This document shows positions 57,486 to 64,000 of a stretch of 64,000 nt of DNA, piece after piece. The translations under genes were made by a program, and so were the position numbers. Within the stretch, counting starts at the first letter, position 1. Every line of letters begins with the position of its first letter. The notes under the pieces were generated by a model, which was given only the letters and a program-made list of their open reading frames with translations, did not search any database and was not told where the DNA came from. The DNA lies in assembly GCA_900544405.1 (NCBI GenBank), contig UQVA01000002.1:62001-126000 (forward strand), given 5' to 3'. This DNA comes from an uncultured Eubacteriales bacterium. Lineage in GTDB: Bacteria > Bacillota > Clostridia > Oscillospirales > Oscillospiraceae.

Positions 57486-58601
57486 TTATGGCACCAATGT
57501 CAGAAGCGCACCGGCGGCCAGAACGGAGGCAATTTGTCCGGAGACGTTGACGGCCACGGCATGCATCAAAAGGAAGTTCTGATTATCCTCCTGCTGGCCC
57601 ATTTTGTGGACGATGCGAGCGGACATGGGGAACGCCGAAATGCCTGCTGCCCCAATCATGGGGTTGACCTTCTTCCCTTCCGGCAGGAACAAGTTTACCA
57701 ATTTCGCCACAAGCACGCCTCCGGCGGTGTCCAGCACGAAGCCCGCAAGGCCTAAGCCCAGAATCAGTAGGGTATCCGGTGCAAGAAACAAGTCCGCTTG
57801 CATTTTTGTAGCTACGGTCAGGCCCAGAAGCAGGGTGATGAGGTTGGCCAGGACTTTCTGAGCGGTTTCGGAAAGCAGCTCCAGAACTCCACATTCCCGG
57901 ATGAGATTGCCGAACATCAGGAAGCCGATGAGTGCAACGCTCTTGGGGGCCAGGATACCGGAAATGACGGTAATCAGTATGGGGAACAGGATTTTTGTGG
58001 TTTTAGACACGGATTTTGGAGCGTATTTCATGCGAATTTTCCGCTCTTTCTTCGTGGTCATCAGCCGGATCACCGGGGGCTGGAGGATGGGGACCAGGGC
58101 CATGTAGGAGTAGGCCGCTACAATGATGGCCCCCAGATATTTGGAGGAATAGTAGTTGGCCACGAAGATGGATGTCGGCCCGTCAGCGGCGGCAATGACC
58201 GCAATGGACGCCGCTTCCCGGATGGGAAATCCCAGGGCCGAGGCCAGAATCAGCGTCAGGAAAATGCCCGCCTGGGCGGCGGCCCCGAAAATCAGCAGCT
58301 TCGGGTCTGCCAGCAAGGGTCCAAAATCGATCATGGCGCCGATGCCGATGAACAGCAGCAGCGGGAACAATTCGTTTGCGATGCCCGCCTGAAACAGCAC
58401 GTCCAGAGGGCCTGCTTCCAGACCCTGGGTGATGGCCCCGGAGAAGGGCAGGTTCACCAGAATGGCTCCGAAGCCCATGGGTAGCAGCAAGGCCGGTTCC
58501 ATGTTTTTGCGGATGGCCAGGTAGATGAGTCCTCCGCCGATGCACCACATCAGCAGCATTTGCCAGGTGATGGCACGAACGTTTTCCAGAATGGTTCCCA
58601 T
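57486..58601 (-). CDS. Na+-translocating decarboxylase beta subunit homologue (OadB/MmdB/GcdB-like), orphan
   Basis: 371 residues, about nine to eleven membrane segments, start behind AAGGAGGT. Family marks: GIGAMIDFGPLL near residue 85, ADGPTSIFVANYYS near 140, MFGNLIRECGVLE near 230 and NPMIGAAGISAFPMSAR near 320. The last keeps the Asn, Gly and Ser that correspond to Na+-site residues known from Klebsiella OadB. In complete pumps it couples decarboxylation of a biotin-bound carboxyl group to Na+ export. No alpha, gamma or biotin-carrier gene is in the window, so it may instead work as a stand-alone cation transporter. A yybP-ykoY-type element and terminator precede it. Confidence 0.9.
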   Translation of the reverse strand: MGTILENVRAITWQMLLMWCIGGGLIYLAIRKNMEPALLLPMGFGAILVNLPFSGAITQGLEAGPLDVLFQAGIANELFPLLLFIGIGAMIDFGPLLADPKLLIFGAAAQAGIFLTLILASALGFPIREAASIAVIAAADGPTSIFVANYYSSKYLGAIIVAAYSYMALVPILQPPVIRLMTTKKERKIRMKYAPKSVSKTTKILFPILITVISGILAPKSVALIGFLMFGNLIRECGVLELLSETAQKVLANLITLLLGLTVATKMQADLFLAPDTLLILGLGLAGFVLDTAGGVLVAKLVNLFLPEGKKVNPMIGAAGISAFPMSARIVHKMGQQEDNQNFLLMHAVAVNVSGQIASVLAAGALLTLVP

Positions 58602-58620
58602 AAATGTACCTCCTTAAAAA

Positions 58621-58665
58621 TAAAAAAGCGAGACTTTTACCGTCAAAAAACGATAAAAGTCTCGC
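58621..58665 (-). terminator. Riboswitch-linked terminator before the oadB-like gene
   Basis: Read on the minus strand: a 12-bp perfect stem (GCGAGACTTTTA, 58654-58665, with TAAAAGTCTCGC, 58628-58639), a 14-base loop and a T6 run. The 5' arm is also the 3' strand of the riboswitch P1 stem, so the two folds exclude each other. Confidence 0.88.
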
Positions 58666-58742
58666 AATAAAAGCTATAAGCGGGCCGAAGCCGTACTGAC
58701 GCCCATAGCACGGGGGTTCCCCCGCTTGCTACTCCCTTTTTG
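58654..58742 (-). ncRNA. yybP-ykoY (Mn2+) riboswitch-like aptamer
   Basis: Minus strand. P1 pairs AAAAG (58736-58740) with CTTTT (58655-58659). Inside it stand the conserved blocks GGAGTAGC (58728-58735) and GCGAGA (58660-58665), matching the GGAGUAGC...GCAAGA core of yybP-ykoY RNAs. Between them are a P2 hairpin (CGGGGG/CCCCCG) and a longer stem GCTATGGGC...GCCCGCTTATAGC with GTCAGTACG inside. The known ligand of the class is Mn2+. Layout predicts that ligand binding holds P1 and blocks the terminator, turning the oadB-like gene on. It also follows the pyk stop by 12 bases. Confidence 0.72.
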
Positions 58743-58753
58743 GGTATTCGGTT

Positions 58754-60172
58754 TTACTGAATGGTGGCGACCTTGATGAGATTCGTGTTGCCGGACATTC
58801 CGTTGGTCATGCCGCCGGTAATGACGATATCATCACCGGGCTTCAGATCGCCGACCTTCTTGGCGGCCTCCTGTGCCTGATAGAAAAGCACGTCCGTGGA
58901 CTCAAACTTCTGGCTCATTACCGGGGTAACACCCCAGGACAGAGCCAGCTTATACCAGACGTCCCGGTTGGTAGCCATGCCGATGATGTCCACCGGCGCC
59001 CGGAAACGGGAGATCATCCGCACGGTGGTGCCGGAAATGGAGGTAGCCACGATCATTTTGGCTCCAATGTCGATGGCCATGCCGCAAGTGGCGTGGGAAA
59101 TGGCGTCCAGACGGTTCTTGATCTTGAACTCGCTGCTGCGGAAACGCTTGGCGTAGCTGATGTGCTTCTCGGTCTCCTCACAGATCTGGGCCATGGTGGA
59201 CACGGCCTCCACCGGATATTTGCCGGCGGCAGACTCGCCGGAGAGCATTACGGCGCTGGTACCGTCATAAACGGCGTTGGCCACGTCGGAAATTTCCGCA
59301 CGGGTGGGCCGGGGATTCTGGATCATGGATTCCAGCATTTCCGTGGCGGTAATGACCCGCTTGCCCAGCATCCGGCACTTGCTGATGATGTGCTTCTGGA
59401 TGGCTGGCAGCTCCGTGAAGGGTACTTCCACACCCAGATCGCCACGGGCCACCATGATGCCGTCGCAGAGGTCGCAAATTTCTTCGATATTATCCACGCC
59501 GGACCGGTTCTCGATTTTAGCGATGATGGAGATATTCCCGCCGCCGTTTTCTTCCAGGAAGGCACGCATATCCGCCAGGTCCTGCTTCCGGGACACGAAA
59601 GAAGCGGCCACGAAGTCCACATGATTGCGGATGCCGAACAGCAGGTCCTGCTTATCCTGTTCGCTCAGGTAGACCTGATTCAGCGTCTTGTTGGGGAAAC
59701 TCATGCTCTTCCGGTCGGACAGCACGCCGCCCACCAGGGTCTTGCAGTGGATTTCGCTGCCCTCAATGGATTCTACTTCAAAAATCACCAGGCCGTTATT
59801 GACCAGCACCCGGTCCCCCTTGCGAAGGTCCTTGGCAAGGCCCGCATAGTTCACGGCTACCCGGCTCTGATTGCCGATTACGCTGTCGTCGGTGGTGAAG
59901 GTGAAGGGGGCCCCGTCGTTCAGGGTAATTTTGCCGTTTTCAAAGGTCTTGATACGGAATTCCGGGCCTTTGGTGTCCAGCATGATGGCGATGGGCAGGT
60001 CCAGTTTCTCACGGACCCGGCGGATCATATCCAGTTTGGCCTGCTGCTCCTCATGGGTGCCGTGGGAAAAATTCAGTCGGGCCACATTCAGACCGGCCTT
60101 ACACATGGCGGTAAACACCTGCTCGTCGCTGCTGGCGGGGCCGATGGTACCGATGATCTTGGTTTTACGCAT
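58754..60172 (-). CDS. pyk: Pyruvate kinase
   Basis: 472 residues from ATG 60172 (GGAG). MRKTKIIGTIGPAS at the start, then ARLNFSHGTHEEQ, MLDTKGPEFR and the active-site strand ISIIAKIENRSGVDNI, followed by MVARGDLGVEVP and ATEMLESMIQNPRPTRAE. The C-terminal regulatory domain is of the short kind without the extra PEP-utiliser-like domain of Bacillus pyruvate kinases. It makes ATP and pyruvate at the end of glycolysis. Confidence 0.97.
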   Translation of the reverse strand: MRKTKIIGTIGPASSDEQVFTAMCKAGLNVARLNFSHGTHEEQQAKLDMIRRVREKLDLPIAIMLDTKGPEFRIKTFENGKITLNDGAPFTFTTDDSVIGNQSRVAVNYAGLAKDLRKGDRVLVNNGLVIFEVESIEGSEIHCKTLVGGVLSDRKSMSFPNKTLNQVYLSEQDKQDLLFGIRNHVDFVAASFVSRKQDLADMRAFLEENGGGNISIIAKIENRSGVDNIEEICDLCDGIMVARGDLGVEVPFTELPAIQKHIISKCRMLGKRVITATEMLESMIQNPRPTRAEISDVANAVYDGTSAVMLSGESAAGKYPVEAVSTMAQICEETEKHISYAKRFRSSEFKIKNRLDAISHATCGMAIDIGAKMIVATSISGTTVRMISRFRAPVDIIGMATNRDVWYKLALSWGVTPVMSQKFESTDVLFYQAQEAAKKVGDLKPGDDIVITGGMTNGMSGNTNLIKVATIQ

Positions 60173-60210
60173 TGTAAACACTCCTGATAAGACAATCTTG
60201 ATTCTTTTAT

Positions 60211-60245
60211 AGTATAATCGATTTCCGGCGGTTACACAAGTGTAA
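60211..60245 (-). promoter_or_regulatory. pyk: Promoter of pyk with overlapping inverted repeat
   Basis: Minus strand TTGTGT (60234-60239), a 17-base spacer and TATACT (60211-60216). The -35 box lies in the inverted repeat TTACAC-AA-GTGTAA (60232-60245), a possible operator. Confidence 0.6.
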
Positions 60246-60287
60246 TGCGAAAAATTTTACGAAAGAATTTCAAGAGCCTATCTTTTG

Positions 60288-60316
60288 TTGCGTTAGGAGC
60301 GGAATTGTGCTATACT
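60288..60316 (+). promoter_or_regulatory. Promoter of the xerC-like gene
   Basis: TTGCGT (60288-60293), a 17-base spacer and TATACT (60311-60316), then CGGAGG and ATG 60346. Confidence 0.6.
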
Positions 60317-60345
60317 ACCTTATGCTGAAACGGAGGAAAAGTGCC

Positions 60346-61350
60346 ATGCAGCGTTATTCCGATTGCCCGCAGATTCTGCGGGACTTCCTGGCCTATCACG
60401 AGAGCATCAAGGGCCAGTCTCCCCTGACCATTTCCGAATACCACCTGGACTTGAGAATGTTCCTTCGGTTCATGAAACTCATGCGCAGCGATATGCCTGT
60501 CAATACGCCTCTGGAGGCCATCGACATCCGGGATATTGACCTGAACTTCATCCGGGGCATCGAGACCTCCGATATTTTTGATTTTCTTTCCTACCTGGCC
60601 ACGGACCGGGTCTATGAGTCTGGCTCCCCTGCCCCGGACCACGGCATTTCCGCCAAAAGCCGGGCCAGAAAGCTGTCTGCCATCAAGTCCTTCTATAAAT
60701 ATCTGACCGTGCGGACGAAGCTATTGGAGGAAAACCCGGTGGCGGACCTGGAATACCCCAAAATTCGCCGGAGTTTGCCCAAATACCTGACCATGGAGCA
60801 ATCTGCCGCCCTGCTCCAGTCTGTTTCCGGGCAGAATCAGGTCCGGGATTACGCCATTCTAATGCTGTTCCTGAACTGCGGCATCCGGCGCAGCGAGTTG
60901 GTGGGCCTGAACCGGACGGACGTGTACGAGGACCGCATCCGGGTGGTGGGCAAAGGCAATAAAGAACGGTTCGTGTACTTCGGGACCCCCTGCCGGAAGG
61001 CCCTGGACGATTATCTGGAAGAACGGAACCAGAAGGTCCTCACCGACGACCGGGCGCTGTTCGGCTCCCGGGACGGGAACCGTATCAGTGTTTCAGCGGT
61101 CCATCGATTGGTGAAAAAGGCCCTGCTGCAGGCGGGCCTGGATGCAACGGAGTTGTCCGCCCATAAGCTGCGCCACACCGCCGCCACCATGATGCTCTCC
61201 GGGGGCGTGGACGTGCGGACGGTCCAGGAGGTGCTGGGCCACGAGAATCTGAATACCACGCAAATTTACACCCATATCGAAAGCACGGAACTGAAAATTG
61301 CTGCCCAGGCCAATCCCCTGTCCCATCTGGATTTTTCCAAAAAAGAATAA
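60346..61350 (+). CDS. xerC: Tyrosine recombinase, XerC-like
   Basis: 334 residues from ATG 60346. The N-terminal core-binding domain (residues 5-140) is longer than in XerD, with an added loop (YLATDRVYESGSPAPD). Catalytic residues are present: Arg in CGIRRSEL, HKLRHTAAT, GHENLNTTQIYTH with Tyr. It is likely the XerC partner of the XerD at 44903 for chromosome dimer resolution, though a role in an element cannot be excluded. It stands alone with its own promoter and terminator among housekeeping genes. Confidence 0.85.
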   Translation: MQRYSDCPQILRDFLAYHESIKGQSPLTISEYHLDLRMFLRFMKLMRSDMPVNTPLEAIDIRDIDLNFIRGIETSDIFDFLSYLATDRVYESGSPAPDHGISAKSRARKLSAIKSFYKYLTVRTKLLEENPVADLEYPKIRRSLPKYLTMEQSAALLQSVSGQNQVRDYAILMLFLNCGIRRSELVGLNRTDVYEDRIRVVGKGNKERFVYFGTPCRKALDDYLEERNQKVLTDDRALFGSRDGNRISVSAVHRLVKKALLQAGLDATELSAHKLRHTAATMMLSGGVDVRTVQEVLGHENLNTTQIYTHIESTELKIAAQANPLSHLDFSKKE

Positions 61351-61354
61351 GAAA

Positions 61355-61400
61355 ACGCCCTCCGATTGCCGAAAAAAGCAGTCGGAGGGCGTGATTTTTT
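61355..61400. terminator. Bidirectional terminator between xerC-like and radA
   Basis: Stem ACGCCCTCCGA and TCGGAGGGCGT with a T6 run on the plus side. Confidence 0.85.
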
Positions 61401-62760
61401 ACAGGGCCACTTCAATGGCCTCCCGGATATTGCGGACCCGGTAAACTGTCAGCCCTGCGGGGACGTCCAGCTTTTCGCTGCCGCTTTTGGGCAGGATACA
61501 GGTCTTGAAGCCCAGCCGGGCAATTTCCGAGAGCCGCTGGTTCATATGGGACACGCTGCGTATTTCGCCGGTAAGGCCCACCTCGCCCATGGCCACCAGC
61601 TCGTCGGCAATGGGCCGGTCCCGGTAGGAGGAGGCCACCGCCAGGATCACAGGCAGGTCCGCTCCCGGCTCGTCCAGCCGCAGGCCGCCGATGACGTTGA
61701 TGTAAGCGTCGAAAAGGCTCAGCTTCATGCCGCCCCGCTTTTCCGCCACCGCCAGCAGAAGCGCCGCCCGGTTAAAGTCGAAGCCATCCGCCGTCCGCCG
61801 GGGGACGTTAAAGGACGTTTTGGCCACCAATGCCTGGACCTCCGCCAGTACCGGCCGGGTACCCTCCATGACGCAGGCCACGCAGGTGCCGCTTTCCCCA
61901 CTGGGGCGGCCGTCCAGCAGCATCTGGGAGGGGTTCGGCACCTCGATAAGGCCATGGTCTCCCATTTCAAAGACGCCGATTTCATTGGTGGAGCCAAAGC
62001 GGTTCTTGGCGGCCCGCAGGAGCCGATAAGAGCTGTTGGGGTCCCCTTCAAAATACAGCACGCAGTCCACCATGTGTTCCAGGACCTTGGGGCCTGCGAT
62101 ATTGCCGTCCTTGTTGATGTGGCCCACCACGAATACCGTGATGCCCTGGGCCTTGGCCAGATTCATCAGGATCATGGTACATTCCTTTACCTGGGAAATA
62201 CTGCCGGGGAGAGAGTCGTTGGTGTCGGTGTAGAGGGTCTGGATGGAGTCGGCGATTAGTACGTCCGGCTGCAATTCGTTGACTGCTTCCAGAATGTCCG
62301 TCATCTGCGTCTCCGAGAGAATGTACAGTCCCTCCGGCTCCACCCCCAGCCGCCGGGCCCGGAGCTTCAGCTGCCGTTCGCTTTCCTCACCGGACACATA
62401 CAGAACCTTCCGGCCCTGGCACAGGCAGGAGCAGATTTGCAGCAGCAGCGTGGATTTGCCGATGCCGGGCGCACCGCCTACCAGCACCAGACTGCCGCCT
62501 ACCGCACCGCCGCCCAGGACCCGGTCCAGTTCTCCCATGCCCGTGGAGAAGCGAATTTCCCCTTCCGTGTCCACCTGGGACAGCTTCTGGGGCCGACGGC
62601 TGCCGCCCACCGGGGCGGACTTGGCCCGTCCGGGGGCGGCGGGCTTTTCCGTATGTTCTTCCAGGGTGTTCCAGGCACCGCAGGCCGGGCAGCGCCCCTG
62701 CCACTTGGGCGTTTCGTTTCCACATTCCGTGCAGTAAAATACCGTTTTCGTTTTCGCCAT
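61399..62760 (-). CDS. radA: DNA repair protein RadA
   Basis: 453 residues. Zinc finger CTECGNETPKWQGRCPACG at the start, RecA-like ATPase with Walker A GAPGIGKSTLL near residue 95, the RadA-specific KNRFGSTNEIG near residue 255, and a Lon-type C-terminal domain (GLRLDEPGADLPVILAVASS, then GEVGLTGEIRSV). It drives branch migration in recombinational repair. Followed upstream by cwlD on the same strand, 25 bases away. Confidence 0.97.
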   Translation of the reverse strand: MAKTKTVFYCTECGNETPKWQGRCPACGAWNTLEEHTEKPAAPGRAKSAPVGGSRRPQKLSQVDTEGEIRFSTGMGELDRVLGGGAVGGSLVLVGGAPGIGKSTLLLQICSCLCQGRKVLYVSGEESERQLKLRARRLGVEPEGLYILSETQMTDILEAVNELQPDVLIADSIQTLYTDTNDSLPGSISQVKECTMILMNLAKAQGITVFVVGHINKDGNIAGPKVLEHMVDCVLYFEGDPNSSYRLLRAAKNRFGSTNEIGVFEMGDHGLIEVPNPSQMLLDGRPSGESGTCVACVMEGTRPVLAEVQALVAKTSFNVPRRTADGFDFNRAALLLAVAEKRGGMKLSLFDAYINVIGGLRLDEPGADLPVILAVASSYRDRPIADELVAMGEVGLTGEIRSVSHMNQRLSEIARLGFKTCILPKSGSEKLDVPAGLTVYRVRNIREAIEVAL

Positions 62761-62785
62761 ATCCGATTTCCTTCCCGGCTTTTTT

Positions 62786-63490
62786 CTACATTATATCAGT
62801 GCTTTCCCGCCTGGTCAAGAACTCTGTGACTGTGGCGGCGATGCAGCAGCAGAGCTTTTTCTGATGATCGGCGCTCCGCAGCTTTGCTTCCTCGGCTTCG
62901 TTGGAGAGAAAGCCACACTCTACCAGCACGGCGGGACAGTTTGCCTTTTCCAGAAGATAGATGCCCTTGCCGGATTTCACGCTCCGATGGCTGTTGGGGT
63001 CCAGGGTCCCGATAAGGGAGGCTTGCAAAGCTCCCGCCAGTTCCTTCCCGGCGGCGTTGCAGAACACCTGGGCCCCGGAATATTGGCTCTGGGGGAAATA
63101 GTTCTGATGGATGCTCAGAAGCAGTCCGTTTTCCGTGGCGTTGACCAGCCGGACCCGCTCCTTCAGGTCCGAGACCTTCTTCTCGGAAAGGGTCTTTCCG
63201 GTGGTGTAAATGGACACGTCCTCCTGCCGCAGCAGCGTGGGGTTATAGCCCAGCAGCCGGAACAGGTCCCGCAGCCGCAGGCTGATCTCCAGATTGATTT
63301 GACTTTCCGGCACCCCCGTGCAGGAGACGGCGCCCCCGTCCTCCCCGCCGTGGCCGGGGTCAATGACCAACTGCACCCGCTCCACGGAGCCGGCGGTGGG
63401 AAGGACCCGGCTCCCCCAGAGAATGACCGCCAGCAGCACCCCGGCGCAGCAGGCAAAAATGCGGAGATACCCGGCCAACGTTCGTTTCAT
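62786..63490 (-). CDS. cwlD: N-acetylmuramoyl-L-alanine amidase CwlD
   Basis: 234 residues from ATG 63490; a longer upstream frame is ignored. A membrane or signal segment (about residues 8-27) is followed by an Amidase_3 domain: IDPGHGGEDGG, SIHQNYFPQSQYSGAQVF and VECGFLSNEAEEAKL, which supply the zinc ligands and catalytic Glu. CwlD starts muramic-lactam formation in the spore cortex under sigma E control in B. subtilis. On the minus strand CATACTAT (63557-63564) resembles a sigma E -10 box, with no clear -35. Confidence 0.9.
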   Translation of the reverse strand: MKRTLAGYLRIFACCAGVLLAVILWGSRVLPTAGSVERVQLVIDPGHGGEDGGAVSCTGVPESQINLEISLRLRDLFRLLGYNPTLLRQEDVSIYTTGKTLSEKKVSDLKERVRLVNATENGLLLSIHQNYFPQSQYSGAQVFCNAAGKELAGALQASLIGTLDPNSHRSVKSGKGIYLLEKANCPAVLVECGFLSNEAEEAKLRSADHQKKLCCCIAATVTEFLTRRESTDIM

Positions 63491-63611
63491 GCCATCACCT
63501 CGGCATTTCTTTATGCACGGGAGCAAGAAAAAATGCACGCCCCGGCGGCAATCGGCATAGTATGACCCGGAACGACGGTTCCGCCGATTTTCCGAATAGG
63601 AGGAATGAATC

Positions 63612-64000
63612 TTGAACAAGCCAAAACGGCCCTGCGGCACCGGCACCCTGCCGGAGAATGCCCCGCTGGCCAATCCCTATGTGCCTTTTCAGATAGACGA
63701 CCCGCCCCAGTACCCGGCCAACAAAGCCATCATCCGGGGGACCTTGTTTCCCGGACTGGAATTGCCCTTTCATGGGCTGGTGAACCAGCAGGAGCTGCCC
63801 ATCAACGGCGCTACAGAATTGCAGACCCTGGCCTTTGCCCTGCAGGAATTGTCCCTGTACCTGGACACCCACCGGGAGGATGCGGAGGCTCTGGAGCGTT
63901 ACCGCAGCTTCCAGCGGCTCTACCACGACGCCCTGATGCGCTACAACGCCGATCGTCGGCCTCTGACCCACATATTGCCTGCGGAAGGTTCTTACCGCTG
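63612..64000 (+). CDS. Fused CotJA-CotJB spore coat protein (cut by window edge)
   Basis: The open frame starts at TTG 63612, 8 bases after AGGAGG (63598-63603), and runs to the edge. Residues 1-60 match CotJA (ANPYVPFQ, then IIRGTLFPGLELPF); residues 65-125 match CotJB (LQTLAFALQELSLYLDTH, then EDAEALERYRSFQRLYHDAL). The two are normally separate genes of the cotJABC operon, whose third member is a manganese catalase. Here they lie in one frame with no stop or start between. cotJ genes are sigma E controlled and divergent from cwlD here. Confidence 0.8.
   Translation, partial: MNKPKRPCGTGTLPENAPLANPYVPFQIDDPPQYPANKAIIRGTLFPGLELPFHGLVNQQELPINGATELQTLAFALQELSLYLDTHREDAEALERYRSFQRLYHDALMRYNADRRPLTHILPAEGSYR

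Noticed and set aside
57486..58601. Complete Na+-pumping decarboxylase operon
   Set aside because: Neighbours are pyk and a DUF2726 gene; no alpha, gamma or biotin-carrier gene is in the window.

Overview
The window looks like chromosome from a GC-rich, spore-forming Gram-positive anaerobe of the class Clostridia, most like the gut Oscillospiraceae. Seen directly: GC-rich coding regions, strong AGGAGG ribosome binding sites, and sporulation genes (ylbJ, yqfC, yqfD, an alpha/beta SASP, cwlD, cotJ). The family placement is inference.

Layout. 1-3450: a Bce-type peptide sensing and export module (sensor kinase cut by the window edge, ABC ATPase with an apparent frameshift, FtsX-like permease). 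3551-7213: tRNA-Thr and a heterodimeric ABC exporter. 7636-13901: a second type II topoisomerase pair, a YitT membrane protein and a transglutaminase-like lipoprotein without catalytic residues. 13968-18966: tRNA-Gly, yceD-rpmF, der-plsY-gpsA and a second yitT. 19025-20536: a small secreted/membrane operon whose first gene looks frameshifted. 20974-26468: tRNA-Ser, an acyltransferase, a two-component system, yhaM, a flavodoxin-like oxidoreductase and a SASP. 26610-30727: tRNA-Gln, an array of short hairpins, Nudix, AraC/GyrI, GNAT, a Cys-rich protein and ylbJ. 30815-43989: a long housekeeping block (yqfC-yqfD-phoH-ybeY-era-yqzL-recO, mutS2, HPr, uvrC-rsmD-coaD, phosphoglucomutase). 44349-47334: membrane protein, xerD, a prolyl-tRNA editing protein and pfkA. 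47434-52383: accessory minus-strand genes, including a four-gene operon ending in a membrane-anchored nuclease and two large exported proteins. 52648-57378: a PadR regulator with a truncated partner, a small integrated Rep-type element between direct repeats, an IS3 relic and a DUF2726 protein. 57486-64000: an orphan Na+-decarboxylase beta subunit behind a yybP-ykoY-type riboswitch, pyk, a second Xer recombinase, radA, cwlD and a fused cotJA-cotJB.

How they work together: most of the window serves DNA repair and segregation (mutS2, uvrC, recO, radA, xer, topoisomerase), ribosome and RNA maturation (der, era, ybeY, rsmD, rpmF, yhaM), central glycolysis (pfkA, pyk, phosphoglucomutase), phospholipid synthesis (plsY, gpsA) and spore formation. 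The accessory stretches are 19-31 kb and 47-58 kb. The most notable signals are the Mn2+-type riboswitch with an overlapping terminator in front of an orphan oadB-like gene, the repeat-flanked mini-replicon at 53.2-56.5 kb, two A-tract frameshifts at gene starts, the cotJA-cotJB fusion, and the nuclease operon of unknown genes.
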